The notes under the pieces were generated by a model that did no database searches, was not told where the DNA came from, and saw only the letters and a program-made list of their open reading frames with translations. This document shows positions 18,474 to 27,508 of a DNA stretch of 64,000 nt, piece after piece (the stretch's first letter is position 1; the number at the start of each line of letters is the position of its first letter). This stretch comes from CAZPXZ01 sp965221505 (GTDB lineage: Bacteria > Pseudomonadota > Alphaproteobacteria > Rhodobacterales > CAZPXZ01). The translations under genes and the position numbers were made by a program. Where the stretch lies: the NCBI GenBank assembly GCA_965221505.1, contig CBDCSI010000001.1, positions 186,001 through 250,000 on the forward strand, written 5' to 3'.

Positions 18474-18560
18474 GCCCAGGTGGCGGAATTGGTAGACGCG
18501 CTAGCTTCAGGTGCTAGTGACCGCAAGGTCGTGGAAGTTCGAGTCTTCTCCTGGGCACCA
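18474..18560 (+). tRNA. tRNA-Leu (anticodon CAG)
   Basis: 87 nt including encoded CCA. The acceptor arms GCCCAGG (18474-18480) and CCTGGGC (18550-18556) pair perfectly. The anticodon stem CTAGC/GCTAG encloses the loop TTCAGGT, giving anticodon CAG for CUG codons. A long variable arm, typical of tRNA-Leu, and GTTCGAGTC of the T-arm are visible. RNase D, a tRNA 3'-end processing enzyme, is encoded 34 bp downstream on the same strand. Confidence 0.97.
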
Positions 18561-18594
18561 CGCATGCCGGAAGGGTCAAGGGTCGCGAGGTCTC

Positions 18595-19218
18595 ATGCGG
18601 GTTCTGCTGCACGAGGGCGACCTCCCCGACGGTTTCGATCCGGGTGCGTCGGTGGCGCTGGACTGCGAGGCGATGGGCCTGCGGCACGCCCGGGATCGGC
18701 TGTGCCTGGTGCAGCTGTCGGCCGGCGACGGCGTGGCGCATCTCGTACGGGTCGCAAATCCGCCGGCAGCGGCGCCCAGGCTACGGCGCGTGCTGGCGGA
18801 CGAACGGATACTCAAGCTCTTTCACTTCGGCCGATTCGACATCGCGGCCCTCTATCGCAGCTACGGCGTGCTGGCGTCGCCGGTCTACTGCACCCGCATC
18901 GCTTCGCTGTTCGCCCGGACGTTTACCAATAAGCATTCGCTGAAGGTGCTGTGCGACGAGCTCCTCGGGATCGAACTCGAAAAGGAAGAGCAGTCGTCCG
19001 ATTGGGGCAATCCCGAACTGACCGAGGCGCAGCTCAATTACGCCGCGGGCGACGTGTTGCATCTCCACCGGTTACGCGTCGCCCTGGATGCGATCCTGGA
19101 GCGGGAAGGCCGCCGGGAGCTGGTCGAGCGCTGCTTCGAGTTCCTGCCCTGGCGCGCGCGGATCGACGTGGAGGGCTGGGCGGACATGGATCTTTTCGCC
19201 CACGGCGCCTCTCCATGA
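18595..19218 (+). CDS. rnd: Ribonuclease D (3'-5' exonuclease)
   Basis: 207 residues covering the DEDDy exonuclease domain only, without HRDC domains, as in the short alphaproteobacterial form. Catalytic motifs are ALDCEAMGL (Asp and Glu), HFGRFDIAAL (Asp) and the Tyr/Asp pair in YAAGDVLHLH. It trims 3' extensions from tRNA precursors and other structured RNAs. The start MRVLLHEGDLP was chosen because the longer frame would run into the tRNA gene. It lies directly after tRNA-Leu and 13 bp before kdsD, and heads the LPS gene cluster. Confidence 0.92.
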   Translation: MRVLLHEGDLPDGFDPGASVALDCEAMGLRHARDRLCLVQLSAGDGVAHLVRVANPPAAAPRLRRVLADERILKLFHFGRFDIAALYRSYGVLASPVYCTRIASLFARTFTNKHSLKVLCDELLGIELEKEEQSSDWGNPELTEAQLNYAAGDVLHLHRLRVALDAILEREGRRELVERCFEFLPWRARIDVEGWADMDLFAHGASP

Positions 19219-19231
19219 GCGTCTCGGCGCC

Positions 19232-20227
19232 ATGAGGGCGGTCGACTCCGCCGCAGCGAATCTCGACGACGTCGCCGAAGCGAGGCGCGTCATTCGTGCG
19301 GAGGCGGCGGCGCTCGAAGCGCTGGCCACGCATATGCCGCCGGACTTTTCGGGGGCGGTGGAGCTGATTCTCCGCGCGAGGGGGCGAACCGTGGTCTCCG
19401 GGATGGGGAAGTCCGGCCACGTCGGACGAAAGATCGCGGCTACCTTCGCGTCCACGGGTACTCCGGCTCAATTCGTCCACCCGGCGGAAGCGAGTCACGG
19501 CGATCTCGGCATGCTCACGGCGGAAGACGTCGCCGTGGTCCTGTCGAACTCGGGCGAGACGCCGGAGCTGGACGACCTCGTCTCCCATACGCGGCGCTAC
19601 GAGATCCCGCTGATCGGAATTGCGACCGGACTCGACAACGCGCTGATGCGGGCGGCGGACGTCGCGCTGGCCCTGCCGTCGGGCGGCGAGGCCTGCCCGC
19701 TGGGCCTGGCGCCGACGATCTCCACCACGTCCACCCTCGCGCTCGGCGACGCGCTGGCCGTCGCGGTCATGCGCCGCCGTCGTTTCACGCCACGCAACTT
19801 TCGCATGCTGCATCCCGGCGGACGCCTGGGATCCCGCCTCCTCACGGTGGCGGACCTGATGCACACCGGAGCCGCGGTCCCGCTGGTCGGCGAGGACGCG
19901 CCGATGTCCGAAGCGCTGCTTACCATGAGCGCCAAGGGTTTCGGCGTCACCGGCGTCACGAATGCCGCCGGGGTGCTCGTGGGGGTGATTTCCGACGGCG
20001 ACATCCGCCGGAACATGGACGGGCTGCTGGCGCGTACCGCCGGCGACGTCGCCACGCGGAATCCGAAAATCGTCTCGCCCGACGCGCTCGCGGCGGAGGC
20101 GTTGCAAATCATGAATGCGGGACCGGTCCTCTGCCTGTTTGCGACGGAACGGTCCGAGTCGGGAGAGGGTCCGGTCGCGATCGGGCTTCTGCACGTCCAT
20201 GACTGCCTCCGCGCCGGAATCGCCTAG
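19232..20227 (+). CDS. kdsD: Arabinose-5-phosphate isomerase (KpsF/GutQ family)
   Basis: 331 residues. An SIS sugar-isomerase domain (VVSGMGKSGHVGRKIAATF, ASHGDLGML, SNSGETPEL) fills the first ~200 residues, and two CBS domains follow (TVADLMHTG, GVISDGDIRR). It interconverts ribulose-5-phosphate and arabinose-5-phosphate, the entry step to Kdo for LPS. Being next to lptC-lptA-lptB supports the Kdo role over a sugar-alcohol role. The last 29 nt overlap lptC. A start 17 bp upstream (ATG 19215, other frame) is not in register. Confidence 0.93.
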   Translation: MRAVDSAAANLDDVAEARRVIRAEAAALEALATHMPPDFSGAVELILRARGRTVVSGMGKSGHVGRKIAATFASTGTPAQFVHPAEASHGDLGMLTAEDVAVVLSNSGETPELDDLVSHTRRYEIPLIGIATGLDNALMRAADVALALPSGGEACPLGLAPTISTTSTLALGDALAVAVMRRRRFTPRNFRMLHPGGRLGSRLLTVADLMHTGAAVPLVGEDAPMSEALLTMSAKGFGVTGVTNAAGVLVGVISDGDIRRNMDGLLARTAGDVATRNPKIVSPDALAAEALQIMNAGPVLCLFATERSESGEGPVAIGLLHVHDCLRAGIA

Positions 20228-20816
20228 TCGCCGCCCGAGGCGGCCGTTCCAGCGATATGTGCGCGTCCTGTCCGCCCTGGCCGCCTTGCTGGCGCTCGCG
20301 ATCGTCGCGACCGGGTATCTGAAGCTGGGGGTTCCCTCCGGCGCCGGGGAAGACGCCGAGGCGGCGCGCGACCGGCAGCGAATCGAGAAACCGGTCTACA
20401 CGACGCGGCTCGCGAACGGCGCGCTCCTGACGTTCTCGGCCGACTTCGCCATCCCGCTGGAGATCAGGCCCTCGGTCGTCGCGCTCTACGGCGTGTCCAT
20501 CGACGGAAAAAGCCAGGACGGCCGTCCGTTCTCGGCCCGCTCCAACCAGGGAACCCTGCGGATCGACGAGGGTCTGCTGGTCCTTCTCGGAGACGTGACG
20601 TCCCGAGGCCCGGCAGGCGAGCGGTTTTCGGGAACCGGCGTGACCCTGGAGACGCGAGAGGGGCGAATTCGGTCGGAGACGCCGGTGCGCATCGTATGGG
20701 GGCCGGTCGAACTGGAGGCCGGGGACATGCGGGTGGAGGATCGCGGCGAGGGATTGCAGGCCTGGTTTTCCAAGGGAGTGCGAATGGTGTATCGTGCTCC
20801 CGACCGCGGAGGTTGA
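20199..20816 (+). CDS. lptC: LPS export ABC transporter periplasmic protein LptC
   Basis: 205 residues. One N-terminal membrane anchor (VLSALAALLALAIVATGYLKL, about residues 20-40) precedes a periplasmic beta-jellyroll domain with family-typical NGALLTFSADFAIPL and ALYGVSIDGKSQDGRPFSA. LptC receives LPS from the LptB2FG transporter and hands it to LptA. The start inside the kdsD 3' end gives a 29-nt overlap and keeps a normal LptC length; the alternative in-frame start at 20115 is too far upstream. It lies 18 bp before lptA. Confidence 0.88.
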   Translation: MTASAPESPSRRPRRPFQRYVRVLSALAALLALAIVATGYLKLGVPSGAGEDAEAARDRQRIEKPVYTTRLANGALLTFSADFAIPLEIRPSVVALYGVSIDGKSQDGRPFSARSNQGTLRIDEGLLVLLGDVTSRGPAGERFSGTGVTLETREGRIRSETPVRIVWGPVELEAGDMRVEDRGEGLQAWFSKGVRMVYRAPDRGG

Positions 20817-20834
20817 AAGGAGAGCGGGACGCGC

Positions 20835-21356
20835 ATGCACAGAATGCCATTCATCCCCTGGGTAGCGGCGGCCGCTTTCGCGGCGCTGGTTGCCACGCCC
20901 GCCGGCGCCCAGACGGCGGAGTCGGGCGTCGAAGAGAACGTGGTCGTCAACGCCGACCGCCTGCAACTGAACCAGGCGGACCGGACGGCGCTGTTTCAGG
21001 GCAACGTCGTCGCGCAGCAGGGCAGCTTGCTGACCCTGAAGGCGAACGAAATGGAAGTTCACTACGGCGACGGAGCGAGTTCGCAGCCCGACACGCCCAA
21101 CATCGAAAAGATTTTCGCGTCCGGCGACGTGCACATCACGTTGCAAGGGGACACGGTGCAGGGCGAGGAGGCCGTCTACGACCTGGAGAGCGGATTGTTC
21201 GAGGCGACGGGAGGCGTCCTGCTGATCCAGGGCGGGAACGAGGTGCGCGGACAGAAGTTCACGGCCAATCTCCTCACCGGCTGGAGCGAGGTCACGGGCG
21301 GCGTCCGGGTGGAATTGACGCCCGTCAGCGGCGAATCGTCCGGAGCGAATCAGTGA
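20835..21356 (+). CDS. lptA: LPS transport periplasmic protein LptA
   Basis: 173 residues with a signal peptide (MHRMPFIPWVAAAAFAALVA, cleavage near AGA-QTA). The mature part is an OstA-type beta-jellyroll: VVNADRLQLNQADRTALFQGNVVAQQ, then VYDLESGLFEATGGV. LptA polymerises into the bridge that carries LPS across the periplasm. AGGAGAGCGGGA precedes the ATG. Its stop overlaps the GTG start of lptB. Confidence 0.92.
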   Translation: MHRMPFIPWVAAAAFAALVATPAGAQTAESGVEENVVVNADRLQLNQADRTALFQGNVVAQQGSLLTLKANEMEVHYGDGASSQPDTPNIEKIFASGDVHITLQGDTVQGEEAVYDLESGLFEATGGVLLIQGGNEVRGQKFTANLLTGWSEVTGGVRVELTPVSGESSGANQ

Positions 21357-22195
21357 AGCGGGGTCAATTGCGCGACGTCTCCCGGGGCGGCGGTCGGGCG
21401 GCCGCGTCCGGCGGCCGGCAGCCGCCGCAGGAGAGGGGCGGCAAGCGGAAGGTCGTCCGGATCGATCCGGCGCAGACCGGCCTGCATGCCCGGTTCCTGC
21501 GGAAGTCGTTTCGCCGCCGCACGGTGTTGCGCGACGTGAGCCTGTCGTTGCGCCAGGGCGAGGCGGTCGGCCTCCTCGGACCGAACGGCGCCGGGAAGAC
21601 GACCTGCTTTCATCTGATCGCCGGCCTGCTGCATCCGGACGAGGGCGTGATCGCCGTGGACGGCACGGACGTCACGGGAATGCCGATGTACCGGCGCGCC
21701 CGGCTCGGCGTCGGCTACCTGCCGCAGGAAGCCTCCGTGTTTCGGGGCCTGTCGGTCGAGGACAACATTCGCGCGGTATTGCAGATCGCCGACATATCCG
21801 CCCGGCGGCGAAGCGCGCGGCTGGAGAACCTGCTCGGCGCTTTCTCGATCGCGCATCTGAGGCGGGCAGACGCCGGGTCTCTTTCCGGCGGGGAGCGCCG
21901 GCGTCTCGAGATCGCCCGCTGCCTCGCCAGTTCGCCGAGATATCTCCTGCTCGACGAGCCGTTCGCCGGCGTCGACCCGAAGATGGTCGGATTGATGCGC
22001 GACATCGTGGCGCATCTGAAGGACCGGGGGATCGGCGTGCTGATCACCGATCACAACGCCCGGGAGACGTTCGGAATCGTGGATCGCGCCTATGTGATCA
22101 GCGAGGGCGAGGTGATCTGCCAGGGCCGGGCCGAGGACGTGGCGAGAGACCCGGCCGTGCGGGAGCGGTATCTGGGCCAAGGGTTCGCGATCTGA
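21353..22195 (+). CDS. lptB: LPS export ABC transporter ATP-binding protein LptB
   Basis: 280 residues. Walker A is GPNGAGKTT, the signature is LSGGERRRLEIARCL, and Walker B is LLLDEPFAGVDP followed by the H-loop in LITDHNARET; the LptB hallmark GVGYLPQEASVFR is present. The first ~40 residues are a basic, low-complexity extension absent from most LptB. The GTG start overlapping the lptA stop (GTGA) is preferred because all upstream genes show tight coupling. It powers LPS extraction from the inner membrane with LptF and LptG, which are not in this window. Confidence 0.95.
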   Translation: MKRGQLRDVSRGGGRAAASGGRQPPQERGGKRKVVRIDPAQTGLHARFLRKSFRRRTVLRDVSLSLRQGEAVGLLGPNGAGKTTCFHLIAGLLHPDEGVIAVDGTDVTGMPMYRRARLGVGYLPQEASVFRGLSVEDNIRAVLQIADISARRRSARLENLLGAFSIAHLRRADAGSLSGGERRRLEIARCLASSPRYLLLDEPFAGVDPKMVGLMRDIVAHLKDRGIGVLITDHNARETFGIVDRAYVISEGEVICQGRAEDVARDPAVRERYLGQGFAI

Positions 22196-22276
22196 ACAGG
22201 CCGGTCGACTAGGCCGTTGCGGTAGTTCGACTGGTTTCGCCGCCGGATCGCCGTTTTGCCCCGCCGCCGGCGCCGT

Positions 22277-22522
22277 TCAGCCGCCGGCGAGCTTGGGCAG
22301 GAGCACCACTTCGCTCTCCGGCCGGATGGGCGCCAGCCACGAATCCCGGAATATCAGTCCGTCGACGGAGACCGATACGCCGCGCTCGATCTGGGGTTGC
22401 AGGCCGGGATGGGTCGCCACGAGCTGCTTCAGCATCTCGCCGATCGAGGCGGCGTCCACCTCGACCGTCTCCGCGCCGTCGGCAGCGGCTCGTAGCGACC
22501 CCCAGATCTGAACCTGGGCCAC
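22277..22522 (-). CDS. MoaD/ThiS family sulfur-carrier-like protein
   Basis: 81 residues with a beta-grasp pattern and the terminal Gly-Gly (PKLAGG) that is adenylated and thiocarboxylated in MoaD/ThiS proteins. The start is GTG, 3 bp after the stop of the molybdopterin-binding subunit gene. It is the last gene of the hydroxylase operon, so it probably supplies sulfur for that enzyme's molybdopterin cofactor, as a dedicated paralogue of the general MoaD. This is inference from position. Confidence 0.82.
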   Translation of the reverse strand: MAQVQIWGSLRAAADGAETVEVDAASIGEMLKQLVATHPGLQPQIERGVSVSVDGLIFRDSWLAPIRPESEVVLLPKLAGG

Positions 22523-22525
22523 GGA

Positions 22526-24784
22526 TCAGGCTTTCGCCGCCTCGAGGGCAGCCAGAATGCGCGGCGGCGACATGGGAATGTGCGTCATCCGGACGCCGGT
22601 CGCAGCGGCGACGGCGTTGGCGATGGCCGCCAGCGGCGGAACGATGGACGTTTCGCCCACGCCCCGGACGCCGTAGGGGTGTCCCGGATTGGGCACCTCG
22701 ACGATGACCGCATCGATCATCGGCAGGTCCGACGCGACCGGAATGCGGTAGTCCAGGAATCCCGGATTCTGCAGCCTTCCGTCCTCTCCGTAGACATACT
22801 CCTCGTTGAGGGCCCAGCCGATGCCCTGCACGGCGCCGCCCTGGAACTGCCCCTCGACGTAACTGGGATGGATCGCCTTGCCGGCGTCCTGGAACACCGT
22901 GTAGCGGAGCACCTTGATCGCGCCGGTCTCGAGGTCGGCCTCGACGTCCACCATGTGGGTCGCGAAGCTGACGCCCGCGCCTTCCGCGTTCACCTCGGCA
23001 TGCCCGGCGATCGGCCCGCCGGTGTTGCCGGAAGCTGCGGCGATTTCGGCGATGGACAGCGGCTCGTGCTCGCCCGCGTTCGGGCCTGCCGGGCGCGCGG
23101 TGCCGTCCGCCCACTCGACCGCCTCGGCGGGAATCCCCCACATCAGCCCGGCCCGGCTGCAGAGCTTCCGGACGGCGTCCTGCGCGGCGCGGATGGTCGC
23201 GATGCCGCCGGCGAAGGTCACCCTCGAGCCGTCGGTGACGTCGTTGAATCCGAGCGAGGCCGTATCGGCGATGTTGCAGCGGACCCGGTCGTAGGGAATT
23301 CCGAGCTCCTCCGCCGCCATCAGGCTCATCGACGCGCGCGAGCCGCCGATATCGGGGTTGCCGGTGGTCAGCCCGATCGTTCCGTCCTCGTTCACGTTGA
23401 GCGTGGCGCAGGTCTGTCCGCCGAAGTTGAACCAGAAGCCGCAGGCGACGCCGCGTCCCTGGTTGGGACCGAGCGGCGCGGCGTAGTGCGGATGCGCCTT
23501 CGCCGCCTCGAGCGTGGCCCGGAGGCCGATGGTTCCGAAGGTGGGACCGTAGGACGCCCGGCTGCCGTCGCTGGATGCGTTCTTCAGCCGCACCTCGAGA
23601 GGATCGAGGCCGAGCTTCTGGCAAAGCTCGTCGATGACGCTCTCCGCGGCGAACGCGCCCATGGGCGCGCCGGGTGCGCGGTAGGCGGCCTGCTTGGGCC
23701 GGTTGGCGACGACGTCGTACCCGGTGGTACGGACGTGTTCGAGGTCGTAGGGCGCGAAGGCCGCCATCGCCCCGAGCGACACCGGCGATCCGGGCCAGGC
23801 CCCGCCCTGGAAGCGGAACTCCGCGTCCCCGGCGGTGATTCGGCCGTCCCGCGTCATGCCGACGCGGCAGTTCGCGCTGGTCGAGGAGGTCGGCCCCGAA
23901 GCCCGGAACACCTCCTCGCGGCTCATGGTCATCTTGACCGGGCGTCCGGCCTTGCGGGAGAGGGCGAGCGCCACCGGCTCCAGGAACACGGTGGTCTTGC
24001 CGCCGAACCCGCCGCCGATTTCGGACGCGGTGACCTTGAGCTTGCTGACCTCGATCCCCAGAAGGGCGGAACACATGGTGCGGACCATGAAGTGACCCTG
24101 GGTGCAGCACCAGAGGTCGGCCTGTCCGTCCGGCCCCATGGAGGCGAGACAGGAGTGCGGCTCGATGTATCCCTGATGCGCCGCCTCGGTCAGGAAGGAC
24201 CGTTCGACGACGAGGTCGGCCTCTTTCAGCCCCGCCTCGACGTCGCCGTGACCGAACTCGCATCGCGACGCCACGTTCGGCCCCATGCCTTCCGGCACGG
24301 TCTCGTCGGCCAGTCCGTCGTGGAGCGCCGGCGCGTCGGCCGCCATGGCGGCGTCCACGTCGGTCACGTGCGGCAGGACCTCGTATTCGACCCGGATGCG
24401 CTTCAGGGCCTCGCGGGCCGCCGATTCGCTCACCGCGGCGACGGCGGCGACCGCATGTCCGTCGTAGAGCGCCTTGCCGCCCGCCATGACGTTTTCGAGC
24501 ACGGACGCCAGGTCGCCGGTCAGCCCGTCGACGTCGAAATCGGCGCGGGTGACGACCGCCTTGACGCCCGGCGCCGCCTCGGCCGCCGAGGCGTCGATGG
24601 ATACGATGCGCGCGTGGGCGTGGGGGCTGCGGAGCACCCGGCCGACCAGCATTCCGGCGAGCGTCGCGTCGGCGCCGAACCGGGCCCGTCCGGTTACCTT
24701 GTCGACGCCGTCCGGACGCACCGGCCGGGAGCCGACGGTCCGAAAGGTCTTCTGCGCTGCGATGGGGGTTTCGACGTTCATCAT
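22526..24784 (-). CDS. Xanthine dehydrogenase family molybdopterin-binding subunit
   Basis: 752 residues. The aldehyde oxidase/xanthine dehydrogenase hammerhead domain (VDKVTGRARFGADATL) is followed by molybdenum-cofactor domains with GGGFGGKTTVFLEPVALALS, AAYRAPGAPMGAF and the catalytic Glu in GVRGVGETSIVPPLAAIANA. The CO-dehydrogenase-specific active-site loop is absent, pointing to a hydroxylase of an aldehyde or N-heterocycle. It forms a heterotrimer with the two upstream gene products. Its start overlaps the [2Fe-2S] subunit stop (ATGA). The substrate is not deducible. Confidence 0.93.
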   Translation of the reverse strand: MMNVETPIAAQKTFRTVGSRPVRPDGVDKVTGRARFGADATLAGMLVGRVLRSPHAHARIVSIDASAAEAAPGVKAVVTRADFDVDGLTGDLASVLENVMAGGKALYDGHAVAAVAAVSESAAREALKRIRVEYEVLPHVTDVDAAMAADAPALHDGLADETVPEGMGPNVASRCEFGHGDVEAGLKEADLVVERSFLTEAAHQGYIEPHSCLASMGPDGQADLWCCTQGHFMVRTMCSALLGIEVSKLKVTASEIGGGFGGKTTVFLEPVALALSRKAGRPVKMTMSREEVFRASGPTSSTSANCRVGMTRDGRITAGDAEFRFQGGAWPGSPVSLGAMAAFAPYDLEHVRTTGYDVVANRPKQAAYRAPGAPMGAFAAESVIDELCQKLGLDPLEVRLKNASSDGSRASYGPTFGTIGLRATLEAAKAHPHYAAPLGPNQGRGVACGFWFNFGGQTCATLNVNEDGTIGLTTGNPDIGGSRASMSLMAAEELGIPYDRVRCNIADTASLGFNDVTDGSRVTFAGGIATIRAAQDAVRKLCSRAGLMWGIPAEAVEWADGTARPAGPNAGEHEPLSIAEIAAASGNTGGPIAGHAEVNAEGAGVSFATHMVDVEADLETGAIKVLRYTVFQDAGKAIHPSYVEGQFQGGAVQGIGWALNEEYVYGEDGRLQNPGFLDYRIPVASDLPMIDAVIVEVPNPGHPYGVRGVGETSIVPPLAAIANAVAAATGVRMTHIPMSPPRILAALEAAKA

Positions 24785-25260
24785 CCTGCCTCCCGCATGG
24801 ACTGGGCCGCACTGTCGACAGCGCGGATAATCTTGTCGTAGCCGGTACAGCGGCAGAGATTTCCTGCCAGCCAGTACCGGATCTCGGTTTCGCTCGGCGA
24901 CGGGTTCCGGTCGAGAAGCGCCTTCGCCGCCACCAGGAAGCCCGGCGTGCAGATGCCGCATTGCAGCGCCGCGTGTTCGAGGAACGCGGACTGCAGCGGA
25001 TGCAGGTTCTCGCCGTCGGCCATGTTCTCGATGGTCTCGACCGAGCGGCCTTCCGCTTCCGCGCCGAGGACGAGGCACGAACACACGACCTCTCCGTCCA
25101 GGCTCACGCTGCAGGCGCCGCAGTCGCCGGTCGAGCAGCCTTCCTTGGTGCCGGTGAGGCCCAGGCGGTTGCGGAGGACGTCGAGCAGGGTTTCCTGCGG
25201 CTCGCAGACGAACTCGGTCGCGTCGCCGTTGACGGTCGACGTTACGTGGATCTGACTCAT
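24781..25260 (-). CDS. Molybdenum hydroxylase (2Fe-2S)-binding subunit
   Basis: 159 residues, normal for the small subunit. The plant-type ferredoxin cluster is CSTGDCGACSVSLDG (about residues 42-56) with its fourth Cys a little downstream, and the second cluster is bound by CGICTPGF and NLCRCTGY. It relays electrons from the molybdenum centre to FAD. Its start overlaps the FAD subunit stop and its stop overlaps the large subunit start, both by 4 nt. Confidence 0.95.
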   Translation of the reverse strand: MSQIHVTSTVNGDATEFVCEPQETLLDVLRNRLGLTGTKEGCSTGDCGACSVSLDGEVVCSCLVLGAEAEGRSVETIENMADGENLHPLQSAFLEHAALQCGICTPGFLVAAKALLDRNPSPSETEIRYWLAGNLCRCTGYDKIIRAVDSAAQSMREAG

Positions 25261-26126
25261 GCCCGTGCCTCCGCTCGCTCGAATGCAATCCTTGCCGCGC
25301 GGCGCGCCAGCACGCCGGCGACCTGCCGGCGGAACGCCACCGTTCCGCGCTTGTCGTCGATCGGACGGCACGCGTCGGAGCAGAGCGCGGCCATTCTCGC
25401 CAGCGCTTCGTCGCCGCCCTTGGTCCCGACCAGCGCCTCCCCGGCCGCCTCGACCAGGATCACGGTCGCCGCCACCGCGCCGAGCGCGACCCGGGCCGAC
25501 CGGCAGGTTCCGTCGTCTCCGAGTTCGACCGACACGCCGGCCCCGACCACCGCGATGTCCATTTCGGTGCGCGGGATGAAGCGGAGATAGGCGTCCGCCG
25601 CCCGTGCGGGCCGGGCCGGAAGAAAGATCGAGGCGACGAATTCGCCGCTGCCGAGGGACGTCTGCCCCGGTCCCGTCGCGATCGAGCCGGCTGGGGCGTC
25701 GCGGGTGGCTCCGCCCGGGCCGGCGATGCGCACGGTCGCGTCCGCCGCGACCATCGCGGGTACGCTGTCGGCCGCCGGCGAGGCGTTGCAGAGATTGCCC
25801 GCCAGGGTCGCGCGGCTCTGAATCTGGGTGGATCCGACCAGGGCCATGGCCTCGACGACGCCCGGCCAGGCTTGCCGCAACCCGGCATGTCGCTCCATGA
25901 CCGCGGACGGCACGCATGCGCCGATCCGGTAGCCGCCGTTTTCCTCCCGGATGTCGAGCATTCCGTCGATCCGTTTCAGATCGACGACGATCTCCGGTTC
26001 GACGATACCCGAGCGGAGCTGCACCAGGAGGTCCGTTCCCCCGGCGAGCGCGCGCGCCTGACCCGAATCGGCCAGAAGGCGCGCGGCGTCCTGCAGGGTG
26101 TCGGGAGCTTCAAATTGTAGGGTCAA
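25257..26126 (-). CDS. Molybdenum hydroxylase FAD-binding subunit
   Basis: 289 residues. The FAD pyrophosphate-binding motifs are ARALAGGTDLLVQLR (about residues 24-38) and ATLAGNLCNASPAAD; the CO-dehydrogenase-type FAD C-terminal domain follows. The start is TTG, preceded by GGGAAGGAA at good spacing; no ATG or GTG lies in frame at the conserved N-terminus. It is the first gene of the four-gene operon ending with the MoaD-like protein. A gene-free region upstream must hold the promoter. Confidence 0.92.
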   Translation of the reverse strand: MTLQFEAPDTLQDAARLLADSGQARALAGGTDLLVQLRSGIVEPEIVVDLKRIDGMLDIREENGGYRIGACVPSAVMERHAGLRQAWPGVVEAMALVGSTQIQSRATLAGNLCNASPAADSVPAMVAADATVRIAGPGGATRDAPAGSIATGPGQTSLGSGEFVASIFLPARPARAADAYLRFIPRTEMDIAVVGAGVSVELGDDGTCRSARVALGAVAATVILVEAAGEALVGTKGGDEALARMAALCSDACRPIDDKRGTVAFRRQVAGVLARRAARIAFERAEARA

Positions 26127-27508
26127 GTGGCATTCCTTCCCTGCCGGAGCCCTCCGTCCCGGGGCGAGGCGCGATCCCCGCCCGCAGCCGGAACGGCCGC
26201 GACGCCGAAGTCAGTCGAAAACGCGAACGGTCGCGCCCGGGACGACCCCCGGACTCCACCGCCCGCGGCTTGGCGCGGGTCGATCGGCACGGACGTTCGT
26301 CCCCGCCGTGCTGCGACAGGGGGTCCGTCGAGACGCGCGTCGGCGCCCGTACCGGCCCGTACGACCCGCGTTCGGGCCGGTTCCGTGCCCGCCGCGCCTG
26401 CGACGGTCCGGACCGGCAGTCCAACCGTGGCCGCGACAAACGCCCTAGTCAGCGCTTCCCCGCACTTCGGGAGGCAGAGTGCCGCAAAACCGGTCGCAAG
26501 TCAACGCCGGAGGGCCGAATCGAGGCTGCGCGGCCGGTCTGAAAGGAGGTCGCAGCCCCCGCATCGGGCAACGGTTCGGTTACGGACGCCGTCGTTCGGC
26601 GATCCGGTACGACTGTCCCGAAACCGCTCGAGGGCGGCCTGCCGACCGCCGACAGCGCCGGGAATTGACCGAAACTGTCCCGAATACGTCCGTGCGATCG
26701 CGCGCCCAGGGAGATCGAAGCGGCAAGGGAGAAACGCAGGGTTCGACGTGTCGGAAGCTACGCGGTCTGCGAAGCTCCTCCCACGGCAGTTGCCGACGAG
26801 CGACATCGTCGACGGTGAGCAGGATCGCGGTTCGGCACGATGGGTCGCTTGCGCCGCGCATTTCTCTACGGCTACCCTGCCAGGAGACGGGCCGATGCGC
26901 CGCGGTCGGCGGGGCGGACTGGAAGCGGTCGCTCGAAGCCGTGTGGCGGCCAGGCTGACCGTGGGATGCGCTGGCGAAGCCCCGCTCCGGGCTCCGGATG
27001 GCTGCAGCGCAAGATCGGCGTCGGGAACTCTGCGCGAGATTTCGAGCGGCGATGCGCGCGCATCCAGTACGCACTCGATCCCATGGACCGGGAAGACGAT
27101 CGATTCACGAAGGCGTGAGGACTCAAGTGCTACGGTGGCCGGTGGAGTTAGTGCGGCAGGAAGACGACAGGGTCCGCGGAACCGTACAGACCCGGACGTG
27201 CCGGACGCATTGACCGAGCGGGAAACGGGGACAGAAGCGAAGGTTCAGGCGCAGGATTGCCTGATCGCTGTACTCGGCGACCAGGTAAGGCGGGGCAGTC
27301 TATCCATGAGCCGTCGCGGTCGCGAGGGCGGGCGACGGTGCCGCCGAACCCGAGAGCCACCGCAAGATGGCGCCTTGCGACGGATTGCGCGTCCAGGGCA
27401 TGGGCGACTCCGAACTGGACGCGCGAATCGGCCGTTCCGAGAGTGCCGTGCGCCGCCCGATCGATTTCGACCGCCGCTCGAGGCGATGGAAGAGGAGATG
27501 CCGTTCTG
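26127..27508. other. Gene-free region, about 1.4 kb
   Basis: Divergent upstream region of the hydroxylase operon and of the duplicated-domain gene. Frames are open on both strands because of high GC, but none has a recognisable motif. No tRNA, tandem repeat or strong promoter was seen. Confidence 0.5.

Noticed and set aside
18474..18560. tRNA-Leu as an integration site of a mobile element
   Set aside because: No integrase gene and no direct repeat of the tRNA 3' end were seen within the window; the downstream genes are core LPS genes.
17741..18565. Minus-strand frame opposite the coiled-coil gene
   Set aside because: It runs through the tRNA-Leu gene and lacks the hendecad pattern; the plus-strand gene also has its own promoter.
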